Assembly: GCA_902806375.1 (NCBI GenBank)
Contig: CADCWK010000035.1
Location: 12,328-42,602 of the forward strand
DNA from: an uncultured Thermomicrobiales bacterium
GTDB taxonomy: Bacteria > Chloroflexota > Chloroflexia > Thermomicrobiales > UBA6265
DNA: 30,275 nt
Reading direction: 5' to 3'
The translations under genes and the position numbers were made by a program. This document shows positions 22,918-30,275 of this stretch, one piece after another; positions within the stretch are counted from its first letter, which is position 1, and each line of letters begins with the position of its first letter. The notes under the pieces are model-generated. The model did no database searches. It worked only from the letters and a program-made list of their open reading frames with translations, and was not told the origin of the DNA.

Positions 22918-22957
22918 GTCGCACCCGGCCGGGAGAGCACCCCACCCGGCGTGCGAC
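22918..22957 (+). terminator. Candidate terminator hairpin after the MFS gene
   Basis: GTCGCAC (22918-22924) pairs with GTGCGAC (22951-22957), with further CCGG/CCGG pairing inside, starting five bases past the MFS stop. No T-run follows. A GACAAT overlapping its 3' end (22955-22960), preceded by TG, could be an extended -10 for the SDR gene. Confidence 0.4.
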
Positions 22958-23025
22958 AATGCGTGACTGATCGATCGAGCGTGGCGGTCCGGCGTGGCAA
23001 GGATTCAGGGCGAAGGAGCAGTCAG

Positions 23026-23805
23026 ATGACCGGTACTGAGGGGGCGCGCCCGGTGGCGCTGGTGACCGGCGGCTCGCGGGGCGTCGGCGCGGCGACGGCC
23101 GTCCAGCTGGCCCAGCGCGGCTACGACGTCGCGGTGACGTACCGCAACAAGGCCGCGCGGGCCCAGGAGGTCGTCGCGAAGGTCGAGGCCGCCGGTGGTC
23201 GCGGGCTCGCCATCGGTGGGGACATGACCGTCGCTGCCGACCGGGCCGCGCTGGTCGAGGCGATCGCCGGCTGGTCCGGGCGGCTGGACCTGCTCGTCCT
23301 CAACGCGTCGGGCGGGCTGGAGCGCGAGATCGTCGCCGCCAACCCGGACTACCCGATGACGATCAACCGGGACGCTCAGGTCGCGACGCTGGACGCCGTC
23401 CTGCCCATGCTCGCCACGGCGCCGGACGGGGGCACGGTGGTCTTCGTCACCAGCCACTGGGCCCACCTCTACGGCGAGGTCGTCCAGCTGCCGGCCTACG
23501 ACCCGGTCGCGAGCAGCAAGCACGCCGGCGAGCAGGCCCTCCGGGCCCGGCAGGCAGAACTGGCCGGTCGCAACGTGCGGCTCGCCGTGATTACCGGAGA
23601 CCTGATCGAGGGGACGATCACGCCCAAGTTGCTCGAGCGGGCGATGCCGGGCATGACGGCAGAGGCGGTCGACCGGGCTGGGACCCTCCCGACGACCGAG
23701 GACATGGCGGCCGCGATCGTCGGCGCGGCGACGGACACGTCGCTGCCAACGGGCGGGACGGTCGTCATCGGCGGCACGCTGGAATCCCTGCCGCGACTCG
23801 GCTGA
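23026..23805 (+). CDS. SDR-family protein lacking the catalytic Tyr
   Basis: A 259-residue Rossmann protein with the SDR cofactor motif TGGSRGVG (14-21), the structural LNASGG (NAG-like) and a conserved Ser143 (VTSHWAHLYG). In the region where classical SDRs have YxxxK the sequence is YDPVASSKHAGEQAL: Lys165 is kept, but the residue four before it is Val161, and the nearest Tyr (158) is three residues further away. I recall an actinobacterial group with the same YEPVARSKRAGE pattern, so it is a conserved variant rather than an error. Enzymatic activity is uncertain. I chose the ATG at 23026, seven bases after GAAGGAG; the frame upstream to 22951 is not conserved in character. Confidence 0.86.
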   Translation: MTGTEGARPVALVTGGSRGVGAATAVQLAQRGYDVAVTYRNKAARAQEVVAKVEAAGGRGLAIGGDMTVAADRAALVEAIAGWSGRLDLLVLNASGGLEREIVAANPDYPMTINRDAQVATLDAVLPMLATAPDGGTVVFVTSHWAHLYGEVVQLPAYDPVASSKHAGEQALRARQAELAGRNVRLAVITGDLIEGTITPKLLERAMPGMTAEAVDRAGTLPTTEDMAAAIVGAATDTSLPTGGTVVIGGTLESLPRLG

Positions 23806-24140
23806 TCCGGCTCCCGGCTCTCCCCGAATGGCCCCCTCGAGACGACGACCCGGACTGCCTGATGGCGCCCGGGTCGTTGCTGTCAACGATGGTCGTGCAT
23901 CGAGGCCTATCCACCGGATACATGGTCGCTGAGGGCATGGCATCTGCCTAGCTGGAGCCAGTCCTCGGGCCCTCCCGTCAGCCCCGGACCCGATGCCGGT
24001 TGCCCCGCCGGCTCGGTGACTCTGTGTCTCCAGCACGTCCAGCGCGCCGGCTGCCCAGGCACCCGTCCGGCGACTGACGATGGGGTATCCCGACCGTCGC
24101 CGGCCGTGTCGCCGGTGGGGTGGGCAGGTTGCAACCGACG
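23806..24140. other. Gap between the SDR and recQ genes
   Basis: About 335 bases without a gene. It holds a terminator-like hairpin (23845-23877), a TATCC-ACC-GGATA inverted repeat at 23908-23920 and a short CGTTG-CTGT-CAACG repeat next to the hairpin. I find no convincing promoter for recQ. Confidence 0.45.
23845..23877 (+). terminator. Candidate terminator of the SDR gene
   Basis: ACGACCCGG (23845-23853) and CCGGGTCGT (23869-23877) form a perfect 9-bp stem with a 15-base loop, 40 bases past the SDR stop. Only TTGCTGT follows, so any termination would be weakly intrinsic. Confidence 0.45.
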
Positions 24141-25826
24141 ATGGCCGTTTCTTCGATCAGCACGCGTTCGCGCCGGGCGACCGATGCCCGGATCACGCGC
24201 ATCGCCCACGATGTCTTTGGCTTCGACGACTTTCGCCCCGGCCAGATCGAGGCCATCCGGGCCCTCTCGGGCGGACAGGACACCCTGTCCATACTGCCCA
24301 CGGGCGCCGGCAAATCGGCCATCTATCAGATCGCGGCCCTCCTGACCGAGGGCATCACCCTGGTCGTCTCTCCCCTCATCGCGCTCCAGCAGGACCAGGT
24401 CGCGGGGATCGGTAAGCACCGGATCGGCCGCGCGGTCGCGGTGAACTCCTCGCTCAGCGCCCGCGAGCGAGACGCGACACTGGCGGAGATCGCCCGTGGC
24501 GACGTCCGGTTCGTCTTCCTCGCTCCCGAGCAACTGGCCAACACCGAGACGGTCTCGGCGCTCTCCGGACTCGACCTCGCGATGGTCGTCATCGACGAGG
24601 CGCACTGCATCAGCGAGTGGGGCCACGACTTCCGGCCGGAGTATCTGCGCCTCGGCGCGGCGATCGAGCATCTCGGCCACCCGACCATCTGCGCCCTGAC
24701 CGCCACCGCTGCCCCTCCGGTCCGGACGGAGATCGTCCAGCGACTCGGCATGGACAGCCCCGCCACCGTCGTCAGCGGGTTCGACCGGCCCAACATCCGG
24801 CTCGGCGTCGAGCGGGTCGATGGCATCGGCGCCAAGCTGGAGATGATCCTGACCCGGATCGACGACCTCGCCCGGCCGGGGATCATCTATGCGGCGACCC
24901 GTCGCCAGACCGAGGAGATCGCGTCGGCGCTCCGTGACCGGGGCGTGACGGCCGTCGCCTACCACGCGGGGCTCCGCGGGGACGAGCGGGAGGCGGCGCA
25001 GGCTGGCTGGATGGCCGGTGAGCATGAGGTCATCGTCGCGACGATCGCCTTCGGGATGGGTATCGACAAACCCGATGTCCGGTTCGTCCTCCACGCCAGC
25101 ATCAGCGAGTCACTGGACGCCTACTACCAGGAGTTCGGCCGTGCCGGGCGGGACGGCGAGCCCGCCGAGGCGATCCTGCTCTATGACCCGAAGGATCTGG
25201 ACCTGCGGCGCTTCCAGAGCGGCTCCGGCGAACTGCCCGAGGACGAGGTCGTCACGGTCCTGGAATCCATCCACGGTCACCGTGGACTGGTCGACCCGGC
25301 CGACGTCCACGAGGAGGTAGACCTCAACGACTCTCGGCTGATGCGGGTGGTGGACCGGCTGGCGGAGGTCGGTGCGGTGGAGGTGGAGCCCGACGGGACG
25401 CTCCGGAAACGGCATCCCCGGCGGGACATCGGGACTGACGCCCATGCGGCCGCCGCCGCCCAGCGCCAGCACCAGCAGTTCGCCCGGTCGCGGCTGGAGA
25501 TGATGCGGCGGTATGCCGACCAGGACACCTGTCGCCGGGCCGACCTGATCGCCTACTTCGGGGAGTCGTTCCAGCCGCCGTGCGGCAATTGCGATAACTG
25601 CCTGGCCGGGCACGGGATCCCCCGCGAGGACACCACCGATCGACCGTTCGCGATCGACAGCACGGTCCACCACCGGGAATGGGGCGAGGGTGTGGTCCTC
25701 CGGTATGAGAACGACCTGGTCGTCGTGCTCTTCGGGACCGTTGGCTACCGGACACTGCTCGTGCGTCTGGCCCATGAGCAGGGCCTGCTCACGACGGTTC
25801 CGACCAGGGCGGACGCCGCTGACTGA
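24141..25826 (+). CDS. recQ: ATP-dependent DNA helicase RecQ, short form
   Basis: A 561-residue 3'-5' helicase. Motif 0 is FGFDDFRPGQIEAI, Walker A is PTGAGKS (Lys58), motif II is DEAH (152-155) in VIDEAHCISEWGHDFRPEY, motif III is ALTATA, and motif VI is YQEFGRAGRDG. A zinc-binding cluster follows (Cys464, Cys481, Cys484, Cys487). In place of RQC-wHTH and HRDC domains, it ends with a roughly 45-residue beta module (HHREWGEGVVLRYENDLVVVLFGTVGYRTLLV), which I recall from actinobacterial-type RecQ and which resembles the Tudor-like tail of UvrD. A GTG at 24120 adds seven residues and is possible; neither start has a strong ribosome-binding site. Transcription ends at the hairpin just downstream. 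Confidence 0.93.
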   Translation: MAVSSISTRSRRATDARITRIAHDVFGFDDFRPGQIEAIRALSGGQDTLSILPTGAGKSAIYQIAALLTEGITLVVSPLIALQQDQVAGIGKHRIGRAVAVNSSLSARERDATLAEIARGDVRFVFLAPEQLANTETVSALSGLDLAMVVIDEAHCISEWGHDFRPEYLRLGAAIEHLGHPTICALTATAAPPVRTEIVQRLGMDSPATVVSGFDRPNIRLGVERVDGIGAKLEMILTRIDDLARPGIIYAATRRQTEEIASALRDRGVTAVAYHAGLRGDEREAAQAGWMAGEHEVIVATIAFGMGIDKPDVRFVLHASISESLDAYYQEFGRAGRDGEPAEAILLYDPKDLDLRRFQSGSGELPEDEVVTVLESIHGHRGLVDPADVHEEVDLNDSRLMRVVDRLAEVGAVEVEPDGTLRKRHPRRDIGTDAHAAAAAQRQHQQFARSRLEMMRRYADQDTCRRADLIAYFGESFQPPCGNCDNCLAGHGIPREDTTDRPFAIDSTVHHREWGEGVVLRYENDLVVVLFGTVGYRTLLVRLAHEQGLLTTVPTRADAAD

Positions 25827-25829
25827 CGA

Positions 25830-25871
25830 GGGACGGGCCAGCCGGGGAGCGATTCCCGGCTGGCCCGTCCC
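25830..25871. terminator. Bidirectional terminator between recQ and the PLDc_N-type gene
   Basis: A perfect 17-bp stem (25830-25846 with 25855-25871) closes an 8-base loop GAGCGATT. It starts three bases past the recQ stop and ends 29 bases before the stop of the converging minus-strand gene. Position between convergent genes and stem length make a shared terminator very likely, although neither side has a T-run. Confidence 0.75.
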
Positions 25872-25900
25872 GCTGCGCATCGCCCGTCACCGGTCTCGCG

Positions 25901-26467
25901 TCACCGGTCTTCCTGGACGTCCGCGTCGACGTACTGCCAGCCAGGCGTCACGCCGGAGCCCGGCCAGCGGATCGCGTCGGCCGGCGGCGGCGGCGGCCGG
26001 CGGGCACGGGACGGTCGGACCGGGATCAGGTTGGCGGAATCGGTCCCGATGATGGGGTCGACTGCCAGCCTCGCCGGACGACTGCCAGCGGCGCCCGGTG
26101 GCGCGGCCAAGGGCGCCCGGCGGTCGCGCAGGTCACCCGGCTTCGTCGGTCCCGGATCGCGCGACGCGGTCCGGCCGCTGCCGCTTCGTCCCACTGGTCG
26201 GCCAGCGGAACCCGCCGGTCGTCCGGTGACGGCACCTGCCGGGCGGACACGACCGGTCCGGGGCAGGAAGCTGGTCGGACCCATGGAGAGGTAGCCCAGC
26301 GCGCCGACGTATGGCACGCAGAGGATGGCGAAGGCCCAGAGGAGCTTGTTGTCACCACGAACGCGTGGGCGGGTCCGGAGATCACGCAGCGCCACTGCCT
26401 GCAGCCCATACCAGAGGACCGCGAGCGACAGAATGACGACCCCGGCCGCGATAGTCTCCCAGGCCAA
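25901..26467 (-). CDS. PLDc_N-type small membrane protein with Arg/Pro-rich tail
   Basis: A 188-residue protein. The first 70 residues form a two-span membrane module: span 1 about 6-27 (IAAGVVILSLAVLWYGLQAVAL), a basic loop RDLRTRPRVRGDNK, and span 2 about 43-63 (LLWAFAILCVPYVGALGYLSMG). Its WY...RDL..RP...G..K..W motif matches the PLDc_N domain found before phospholipase D nucleases and as stand-alone proteins. The remaining 115 residues are low-complexity Arg/Pro/Gly/Ala, probably disordered and cytoplasmic; no phospholipase HKD motif exists. The TTG start is supported by an exact AGGAGG eight bases upstream. Function unknown. Confidence 0.72.
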   Translation of the reverse strand: MAWETIAAGVVILSLAVLWYGLQAVALRDLRTRPRVRGDNKLLWAFAILCVPYVGALGYLSMGPTSFLPRTGRVRPAGAVTGRPAGSAGRPVGRSGSGRTASRDPGPTKPGDLRDRRAPLAAPPGAAGSRPARLAVDPIIGTDSANLIPVRPSRARRPPPPPADAIRWPGSGVTPGWQYVDADVQEDR

Positions 26468-26492
26468 TGGTCCTTCCTCCTGTCACGAGACC

Positions 26493-26498
26493 ATTGTA
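26493..26498 (-). promoter_or_regulatory. Probable -10 element for the PLDc_N-type gene
   Basis: TACAAT on the minus strand, 26 bases before the TTG start, five of six to consensus. No recognisable -35 lies 16-18 bases further upstream. Confidence 0.4.
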
Positions 26499-26618
26499 TC
26501 CGAAACAGGCGGTCGAGGACGGCCCACCTCGCCTCGCTGTTCATTGTGCCTGGGAGGAAACACCGGATCGGGGCGTCCGCCTCGGTGCCATGGGGATAAC
26601 CGTTCCCTGATTTCGGAT

Positions 26619-26638
26619 TGATGTGTCCGGACACGTCA
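26619..26638. repeat. 20-bp near-perfect palindrome in the 26468-26684 gap
   Basis: TGATGTGTCC joined directly to GGACACGTCA: 9 of 10 pairs are Watson-Crick and the remaining one is T-G. It lies 47 bases downstream of the minus-strand LLM gene and about 120 bases upstream of the -10 of the PLDc_N-type gene. It reads more like a protein-binding site than a terminator, having no loop and no T-run. No regulator gene is adjacent. Confidence 0.5.
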
Positions 26639-26684
26639 TACTAACGTTCAGGACAGGGTGTACGGACTCCCGCGGCTTGATCCT

Positions 26685-27827
26685 CTACGACAACATCCGG
26701 AGTTCATCGAGGCGTCGCCCGATGTTGTCGTAACGCTCACCCACTGGTGGGAGCTGGACGAAGACCTCGTCGATGCCCAGACCGGCCAGGACCGCCAGCC
26801 GGTGGCGCACATGGGCAGCAGGACCGACGACCGACAGTTCATCGACCAGTGCCGGAGGGACGAGATTCGCCGCGCGCGCGAGTCGCCCGTCCCGGCGCAG
26901 GTCAGGGAAGCCACCAACCCGCTCCCGCGCTGCCTCGCTCCCGAGGATCGCGCGGATCGCGGCCACCAGCGGCGGGATGTCGAAACCCGCGCCGGCCAGT
27001 TGCCGGTCCATGCCGGGCAGGGCATTGATGAGTGCGAGGGTCGACCGCCGCCGGAGCAGTTCCGGACCCGGATCTTCGGTGAGCAGGACGCGGGTGGCAT
27101 ACGTGAACCGGATCGCCGCCGGATCGCGCCCCGCCGCGGCCGCGCTGGCCCGGACAGTCGCGATCGCATCGCCGAGGTACGCGTCGCTGGCGAGGTCGTT
27201 GAACAGCACGCCGTCGGCGATCTCCCCGGCCAGCCGGAGCGCCTTCGGCCCGGCCGCCGCGATCACGATCGGCGGGGATCCCGTCCGGCCGGGCCACGGA
27301 ATGATCGTCCGTTCCCAGTTCCGGACGGGGAAGACCGTGTCGTCCGGGAGGGGCAGCGTGGGCTGAACCCGGTGCGGCGGTGTCCACCACGCATGGAGAA
27401 GCTCCACCGTCCGCCGGAGTCCGTCGAGCGGCTGGGCCGGGACATCGACGCCGATCCCGTTGCGATACCAGGCGGGCTCGCCACGGCCGATCCCGAGGAA
27501 GGCCCGCCCGCTGGAGACCACGTCGAGCGTCGAGAGCGAGGCGGCGATGAGGTTCGGATGGCGCAGGAGCGGGTTCGTCACGCCGGTGCCGAGGCGGATA
27601 CGCGAGGTCCGGGCCGCGAGCAGGGTCAGGATCGCGAAGGCGTCCCAGCCCTCCGGGTCCTCGCTCACCCAGACCGCATCGGCGCCCCCGGCCTCGGCGG
27701 CCTGCACCAGACCGACCAGCCGGTCGACGGCCGCGCCGGTCGCCTCCCCGCGCGGCTCGGCGGCGCCCTCGTCGGAGCGCTGGGCGCGGGCGAGGTCATG
27801 GTGGCTGAGGGAAACGCTGAAGCGCAT
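26685..27827 (-). CDS. LLM-class flavin- or F420-dependent oxidoreductase
   Basis: A 380-residue luciferase-like TIM-barrel enzyme, the second in the window but not closely similar to the one at 5255. Recognisable blocks are VQAAEAGGADAVWVSEDPEGWDAF, TSRIRLGTGVTNPLLRHPNLIAASLSTLDVVSSGRAFLGIGRGEP, PPIVIAAAGPKALRLAGEIADGVLFND and the C-terminal GPAAHVRHRLAVLAGLGIDEVFVQLPP, where family members bind flavin or F420. The substrate is unknown; F420-dependent methylenetetrahydromethanopterin reductase-like enzymes share this shape. The start lies 11 bases after the stop of the small upstream gene, so the two form an operon. Confidence 0.86.
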   Translation of the reverse strand: MRFSVSLSHHDLARAQRSDEGAAEPRGEATGAAVDRLVGLVQAAEAGGADAVWVSEDPEGWDAFAILTLLAARTSRIRLGTGVTNPLLRHPNLIAASLSTLDVVSSGRAFLGIGRGEPAWYRNGIGVDVPAQPLDGLRRTVELLHAWWTPPHRVQPTLPLPDDTVFPVRNWERTIIPWPGRTGSPPIVIAAAGPKALRLAGEIADGVLFNDLASDAYLGDAIATVRASAAAAGRDPAAIRFTYATRVLLTEDPGPELLRRRSTLALINALPGMDRQLAGAGFDIPPLVAAIRAILGSEAARERVGGFPDLRRDGRLARAANLVPPALVDELSVVGPAAHVRHRLAVLAGLGIDEVFVQLPPVGERYDNIGRRLDELRMLS

Positions 27828-27838
27828 CGGGACGTCGC

Positions 27839-28117
27839 TCAGCGTTCGCCGCGGACGTAGAGGATCGTGCCGCCGGCGCGCTCGTCGCCGTGCCGCAGCA
27901 CCGTGCCAGGGGTACCGTCGGGCAGTGGGAAGCTGTCGCCCCGGTCCAGACCGCCCGCCGTTTCGCTATCGATCACCTGCGCGTACAGCTCGTGCTTCGG
28001 GCAGAACCAGACGTTGTCCCGCCCCTCGACCGGCCGCATACGGTGGCGGTCCCGGGGGTGCGTGCGGCCGATGTCACAGAGCGGGTTCGGGACGGACGTC
28101 GTCGGTGAATCGACCAT
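27839..28117 (-). CDS. Small hypothetical protein with Cys/His pairs
   Basis: A 92-residue protein from an ATG at 28117, preceded by a GAGG about twelve bases upstream; the frame is open 24 codons further to 28189, where composition becomes random-looking. I do not recognise the family. It contains PLCDIGRTHPRDRH and NVWFCPKHELYAQVIDSE, each pairing a Cys with a nearby His, so one metal (zinc or iron) site is conceivable. The C-terminal half (DGTPGTVLRHGDERAGGTILYV) looks like a small beta-barrel. It immediately precedes the LLM oxidoreductase gene. It could be a small partner or substrate-binding protein; that is inference. Confidence 0.62.
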   Translation of the reverse strand: MVDSPTTSVPNPLCDIGRTHPRDRHRMRPVEGRDNVWFCPKHELYAQVIDSETAGGLDRGDSFPLPDGTPGTVLRHGDERAGGTILYVRGER

Positions 28118-28235
28118 GGGTGTTGCGGTACCTCGTGGGATGAAGGGACAGGAGCGACGGGAGACCGGGCGACCCGGCCAGGGCCGCACCGGTCGAGCCG
28201 AGGCAAGTATGCCATCGCGCCGGGCGGGGGACGCA

Positions 28236-28270
28236 GCGAGGCCGACTCCACCGCGTGGAGTCGGCCTCGC
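28236..28270 (-). terminator. Probable terminator of the ABC-2 transporter operon
   Basis: A perfect 15-bp stem (28236-28250 with 28256-28270) with a 5-base CCGCG loop, starting 20 bases past the permease stop in the direction of transcription. It separates that operon from the small-protein/LLM operon. No T-run follows. Confidence 0.68.
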
Positions 28271-28290
28271 CCTGTCCTCCCCGTCGTGGC

Positions 28291-29082
28291 CTACCCGGAG
28301 GTGATGTCGCGCCGCCGGAAGATGGTGATGGCGATGGCCAGCAGACCAATCAACCAGGCACTGAGGATGATCGTTCCGCGGATGGCGTCGAACCCGTCGA
28401 CACTGTTTTCCGTGCCGATCGCGGTCAGCCCGCCCACGTTGTAGGCGATGAAGTATTCACCGATCGTCTCGAGGGTGTCCGCGGCGGCTCCGAGCAACGT
28501 CCAGACGACCGTCTCGAGGAAACTCAGGGCGAGCGTGCCGGCGATACCGGCCGCCGTGGACCGCGTCAGGATCGTGATCACCAGGGCGATGACGGCGTAG
28601 ACCCCCAGCGAGAGCATGCCCCGGCCGACAGCCTCAAGGACATTGACCCAGTCTGCCCCGGTCATCGTCGTGTCGTTGCCGGCCAGTGAGCCGAACAGGA
28701 AGGCGAGACTGACACTGGCGATCGCGGTGATGACCAGGGTGATCAGGGTGTACCCCGCCACGACGATCAGTTTGGCGACGATCAGCGGCACCCGGCCACT
28801 GGAACGGGAGACCAGCGCGCGGATCGTCCCCCAGCCGTACTCCGATCCCATCAGCAGCGAGGCCATCACGATCACGAGGACCGAGGCGATCCCGGACCCG
28901 ATCGCGAAGCCGTTGTTGCGGAACTCGCTGGGACGGAGCTCACTGGCCGTGGCCGGATCGCTGGAGGCGAAGTAGACGATCGTGTAGAAGGCCGCGATGA
29001 TCGCGACCAGGATGAGGAGCGTGGTCCAGGTCGCGGGCCGCTTCACTGTCCGGAAGATCTCGCTGTTGAGCAGGTTCATCAT
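28291..29082 (-). CDS. ABC-2 type transporter permease
   Basis: A 263-residue membrane protein with six hydrophobic spans near residues 19-39, 57-77, 101-130, 150-171, 177-199 and 235-254. The SEYGWGTIRALVSRSSGR segment after span 2 is the typical cytoplasmic motif of ABC-2 permeases of the bacitracin/lantibiotic (BcrB/YxlG) and sodium-export kind. It partners the ATPase encoded just upstream, 57 bases away on the same strand. Cargo is unknown; antimicrobial-peptide resistance or general export are the usual roles of this family. The first two codons are both ATG; either may start. Confidence 0.87.
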   Translation of the reverse strand: MMNLLNSEIFRTVKRPATWTTLLILVAIIAAFYTIVYFASSDPATASELRPSEFRNNGFAIGSGIASVLVIVMASLLMGSEYGWGTIRALVSRSSGRVPLIVAKLIVVAGYTLITLVITAIASVSLAFLFGSLAGNDTTMTGADWVNVLEAVGRGMLSLGVYAVIALVITILTRSTAAGIAGTLALSFLETVVWTLLGAAADTLETIGEYFIAYNVGGLTAIGTENSVDGFDAIRGTIILSAWLIGLLAIAITIFRRRDITSG

Positions 29083-29139
29083 GTCAGTACTCCCACGTTC
29101 CAGGGTGATGGGTTATAGGGCGACGTGTCGGAGACGCAG

Positions 29140-30186
29140 TCATCGGCGGCCGAACCGCTTCCTTGGCCCCGCCGTCTCCTGCTCGCCCGGCGAGCTACCC
29201 TCGGTCAGCTCGAGGAAGATGTTCTCCAGGGTGTTGGCGCGCGGGGCGACGGCCGAGGCGAAGATGCCCATCCCGGCCAGGGCGCGATTGATGTCACGGC
29301 CGACGCCGGGATCGGCACTGACGATGATCTCCCCGGCATCGGAGCCCGGCTGGATGTCGGTCACCCCCGCGATCCGGCGGATGGTATCGACCGCCGGGGT
29401 GACCTCGGTGGCATCGACCTGCACCGCGATCACGCCGCCGTTCCGGATGAGGTCGCGGACGCGGCCCTGCTGGATCATCTCGCCACGGCGGATGATGATG
29501 ACCCGGTCGGAGACATGCTCGACCTCGTTGAGGAGGTGGCTGGCGAGCAGGACGGCATGACCGTTACGGGCCAGCTCGGGGATGAAGTCCCGGATCTCAC
29601 GCTGGCCAGCCGGGTCGAGGCCGTTGGTCGGCTCGTCGAGGATGATCAGGCCAGGGTTCTGGAGCAACGTCAGCGCGATACCGAGACGCTGCTTCATGCC
29701 GAGCGAGTAGGTCTTGTACTTGTCCTTGGCCCGCTCGTTCATGCGGACGAGCTCCAACAACTCGTCGACGCGGGCGTCGCTGACGTTGCCCAGCGCCTTG
29801 CCGAAGGCTCGGAGGTTGTCCCGGCCAGACAGGTATGGGTAAAAGGCCGGGTTCTCGATGATCGCCCCGGCGCTCTTCGCCACGACCTCGGGATGCTTCT
29901 GCACGTCGTGCCCGTAGAGCTCCACTTTGCCAGCGGTCGGATGGATCAGTCCCAGGATCATCGAGACAGTCGTCGACTTGCCGGAGCCGTTGGGACCGAG
30001 GAAACCCAGCACCTCGCCGGCCCGGACCTCGAATGACAGGTTGTTGACCGCGGTGATGGAGCCGAACCGCCGGGTCAGCCCGGTGACCCGCAAGACCGGC
30101 GCGTCGCCGCCTGGATCGGGAACGTTGAGCCCCTCGGGCCAGGACACTGGCGGCCTGGTCTGGCGGTGCGTCTCGGTGATCGACAT
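29140..30186 (-). CDS. ABC transporter ATP-binding protein (BcrA/CcmA-like exporter)
   Basis: A 348-residue protein. After a 30-residue N-terminal extension the nucleotide-binding domain carries Walker A GFLGPNGSGKSTT (Lys70), a Q-loop region GAIIENPAFYPYLSGRDNL, the signature YSLGMKQRLGIA (161-172), Walker B LIILDEPTNGLDP (Asp184, Glu185) and the switch His in LLASHLLNEVEH. The LGMKQR signature and IENPAFYPYLSG are characteristic of the BcrA-type ATPases. A C-terminal domain of about 90 residues follows, ending in ANTLENIFLELTEG, as usual in this group. The ATG at 30186 follows an AGGAGG. The promoter probably lies in 30187-30275, where no clear hexamers are seen, or beyond the window. Confidence 0.92.
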   Translation of the reverse strand: MSITETHRQTRPPVSWPEGLNVPDPGGDAPVLRVTGLTRRFGSITAVNNLSFEVRAGEVLGFLGPNGSGKSTTVSMILGLIHPTAGKVELYGHDVQKHPEVVAKSAGAIIENPAFYPYLSGRDNLRAFGKALGNVSDARVDELLELVRMNERAKDKYKTYSLGMKQRLGIALTLLQNPGLIILDEPTNGLDPAGQREIRDFIPELARNGHAVLLASHLLNEVEHVSDRVIIIRRGEMIQQGRVRDLIRNGGVIAVQVDATEVTPAVDTIRRIAGVTDIQPGSDAGEIIVSADPGVGRDINRALAGMGIFASAVAPRANTLENIFLELTEGSSPGEQETAGPRKRFGRR

Positions 30187-30275
30187 GGGTGTCTTGCCTC
30201 CTGGTTGGAAATCGTGGCCCGTGCCATCGCTCGTGGCCGGTACCGCGCGATTGGACGTCTACACCAGGCGAGGAT

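Noticed and set aside
1..30275. CRISPR array, transposase, integrase, toxin-antitoxin or defence genes
   Set aside because: No regularly spaced repeats, no DDE or recombinase motifs and no paired small toxin/antitoxin genes were seen; RecQ and RadC here are housekeeping-type and do not form a defence island.

Overview
The window is uniformly GC-rich (by eye about two thirds G+C, not computed), with G/C-ending codons, frequent GTG and TTG starts, short intergenic gaps and many 4-bp ATGA overlaps. Two F420/flavin luciferase-type oxidoreductases, a transcription-terminating T-box leader ahead of an archaeal-type AspRS, a short actinobacterial-style RecQ, and exported proteins edged with repeated Ala-Thr-Pro motifs fit a Chloroflexota bacterium, perhaps near the Thermomicrobia. 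That placement is inference. I see no plasmid, phage, transposase, CRISPR, rRNA or tRNA signature.

Layout. 1-1.1 kb (minus): an XRE-cupin regulator reads into a truncated PLP-dependent decarboxylase, with a good promoter and a candidate auto-operator. 1.4-8.6 kb: catabolic genes, namely an amidohydrolase, a Gfo/Idh/MocA oxidoreductase, a glycerophosphodiester phosphodiesterase, an F420-type LLM oxidoreductase, an exported cupin, and a translationally coupled aldo/keto reductase-ThuA pair. A structured intergenic region lies at 4.97-5.24 kb. 8.7-10.4 kb (minus): aspS behind a T-box leader whose specifier codon (GAC), acceptor-binding TGGC and terminator can all be read. 10.6-11.8 kb: a secreted PQQ-repeat beta-propeller protein.

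12.2-18.1 kb (plus): the best defined unit, a troABCD-troR-radC operon for Mn/Zn uptake. The binding protein has His73/His140/His206/Asp286 in TroA-like spacing. The second permease carries a C-terminal winged-helix domain, and the DtxR-family regulator has Mn-type ligands. A consensus-like promoter and several inverted repeats precede it.

18.3-25.8 kb (plus): an S9 prolyl oligopeptidase, a formyltransferase-like enzyme, an MFS exporter, an SDR protein without the catalytic Tyr, and RecQ, which ends at a 17-bp hairpin. 25.9-30.2 kb (minus): a PLDc_N-type membrane protein, a second LLM oxidoreductase following a small Cys/His protein, and an ABC-2 type exporter (ATPase plus permease).

Most of the window is ordinary chromosome. 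I found no clearly novel multi-gene system. The items most worth checking are the T-box/aspS pair, the permease-winged-helix fusion in the metal operon, and the structured region near 5.0 kb.
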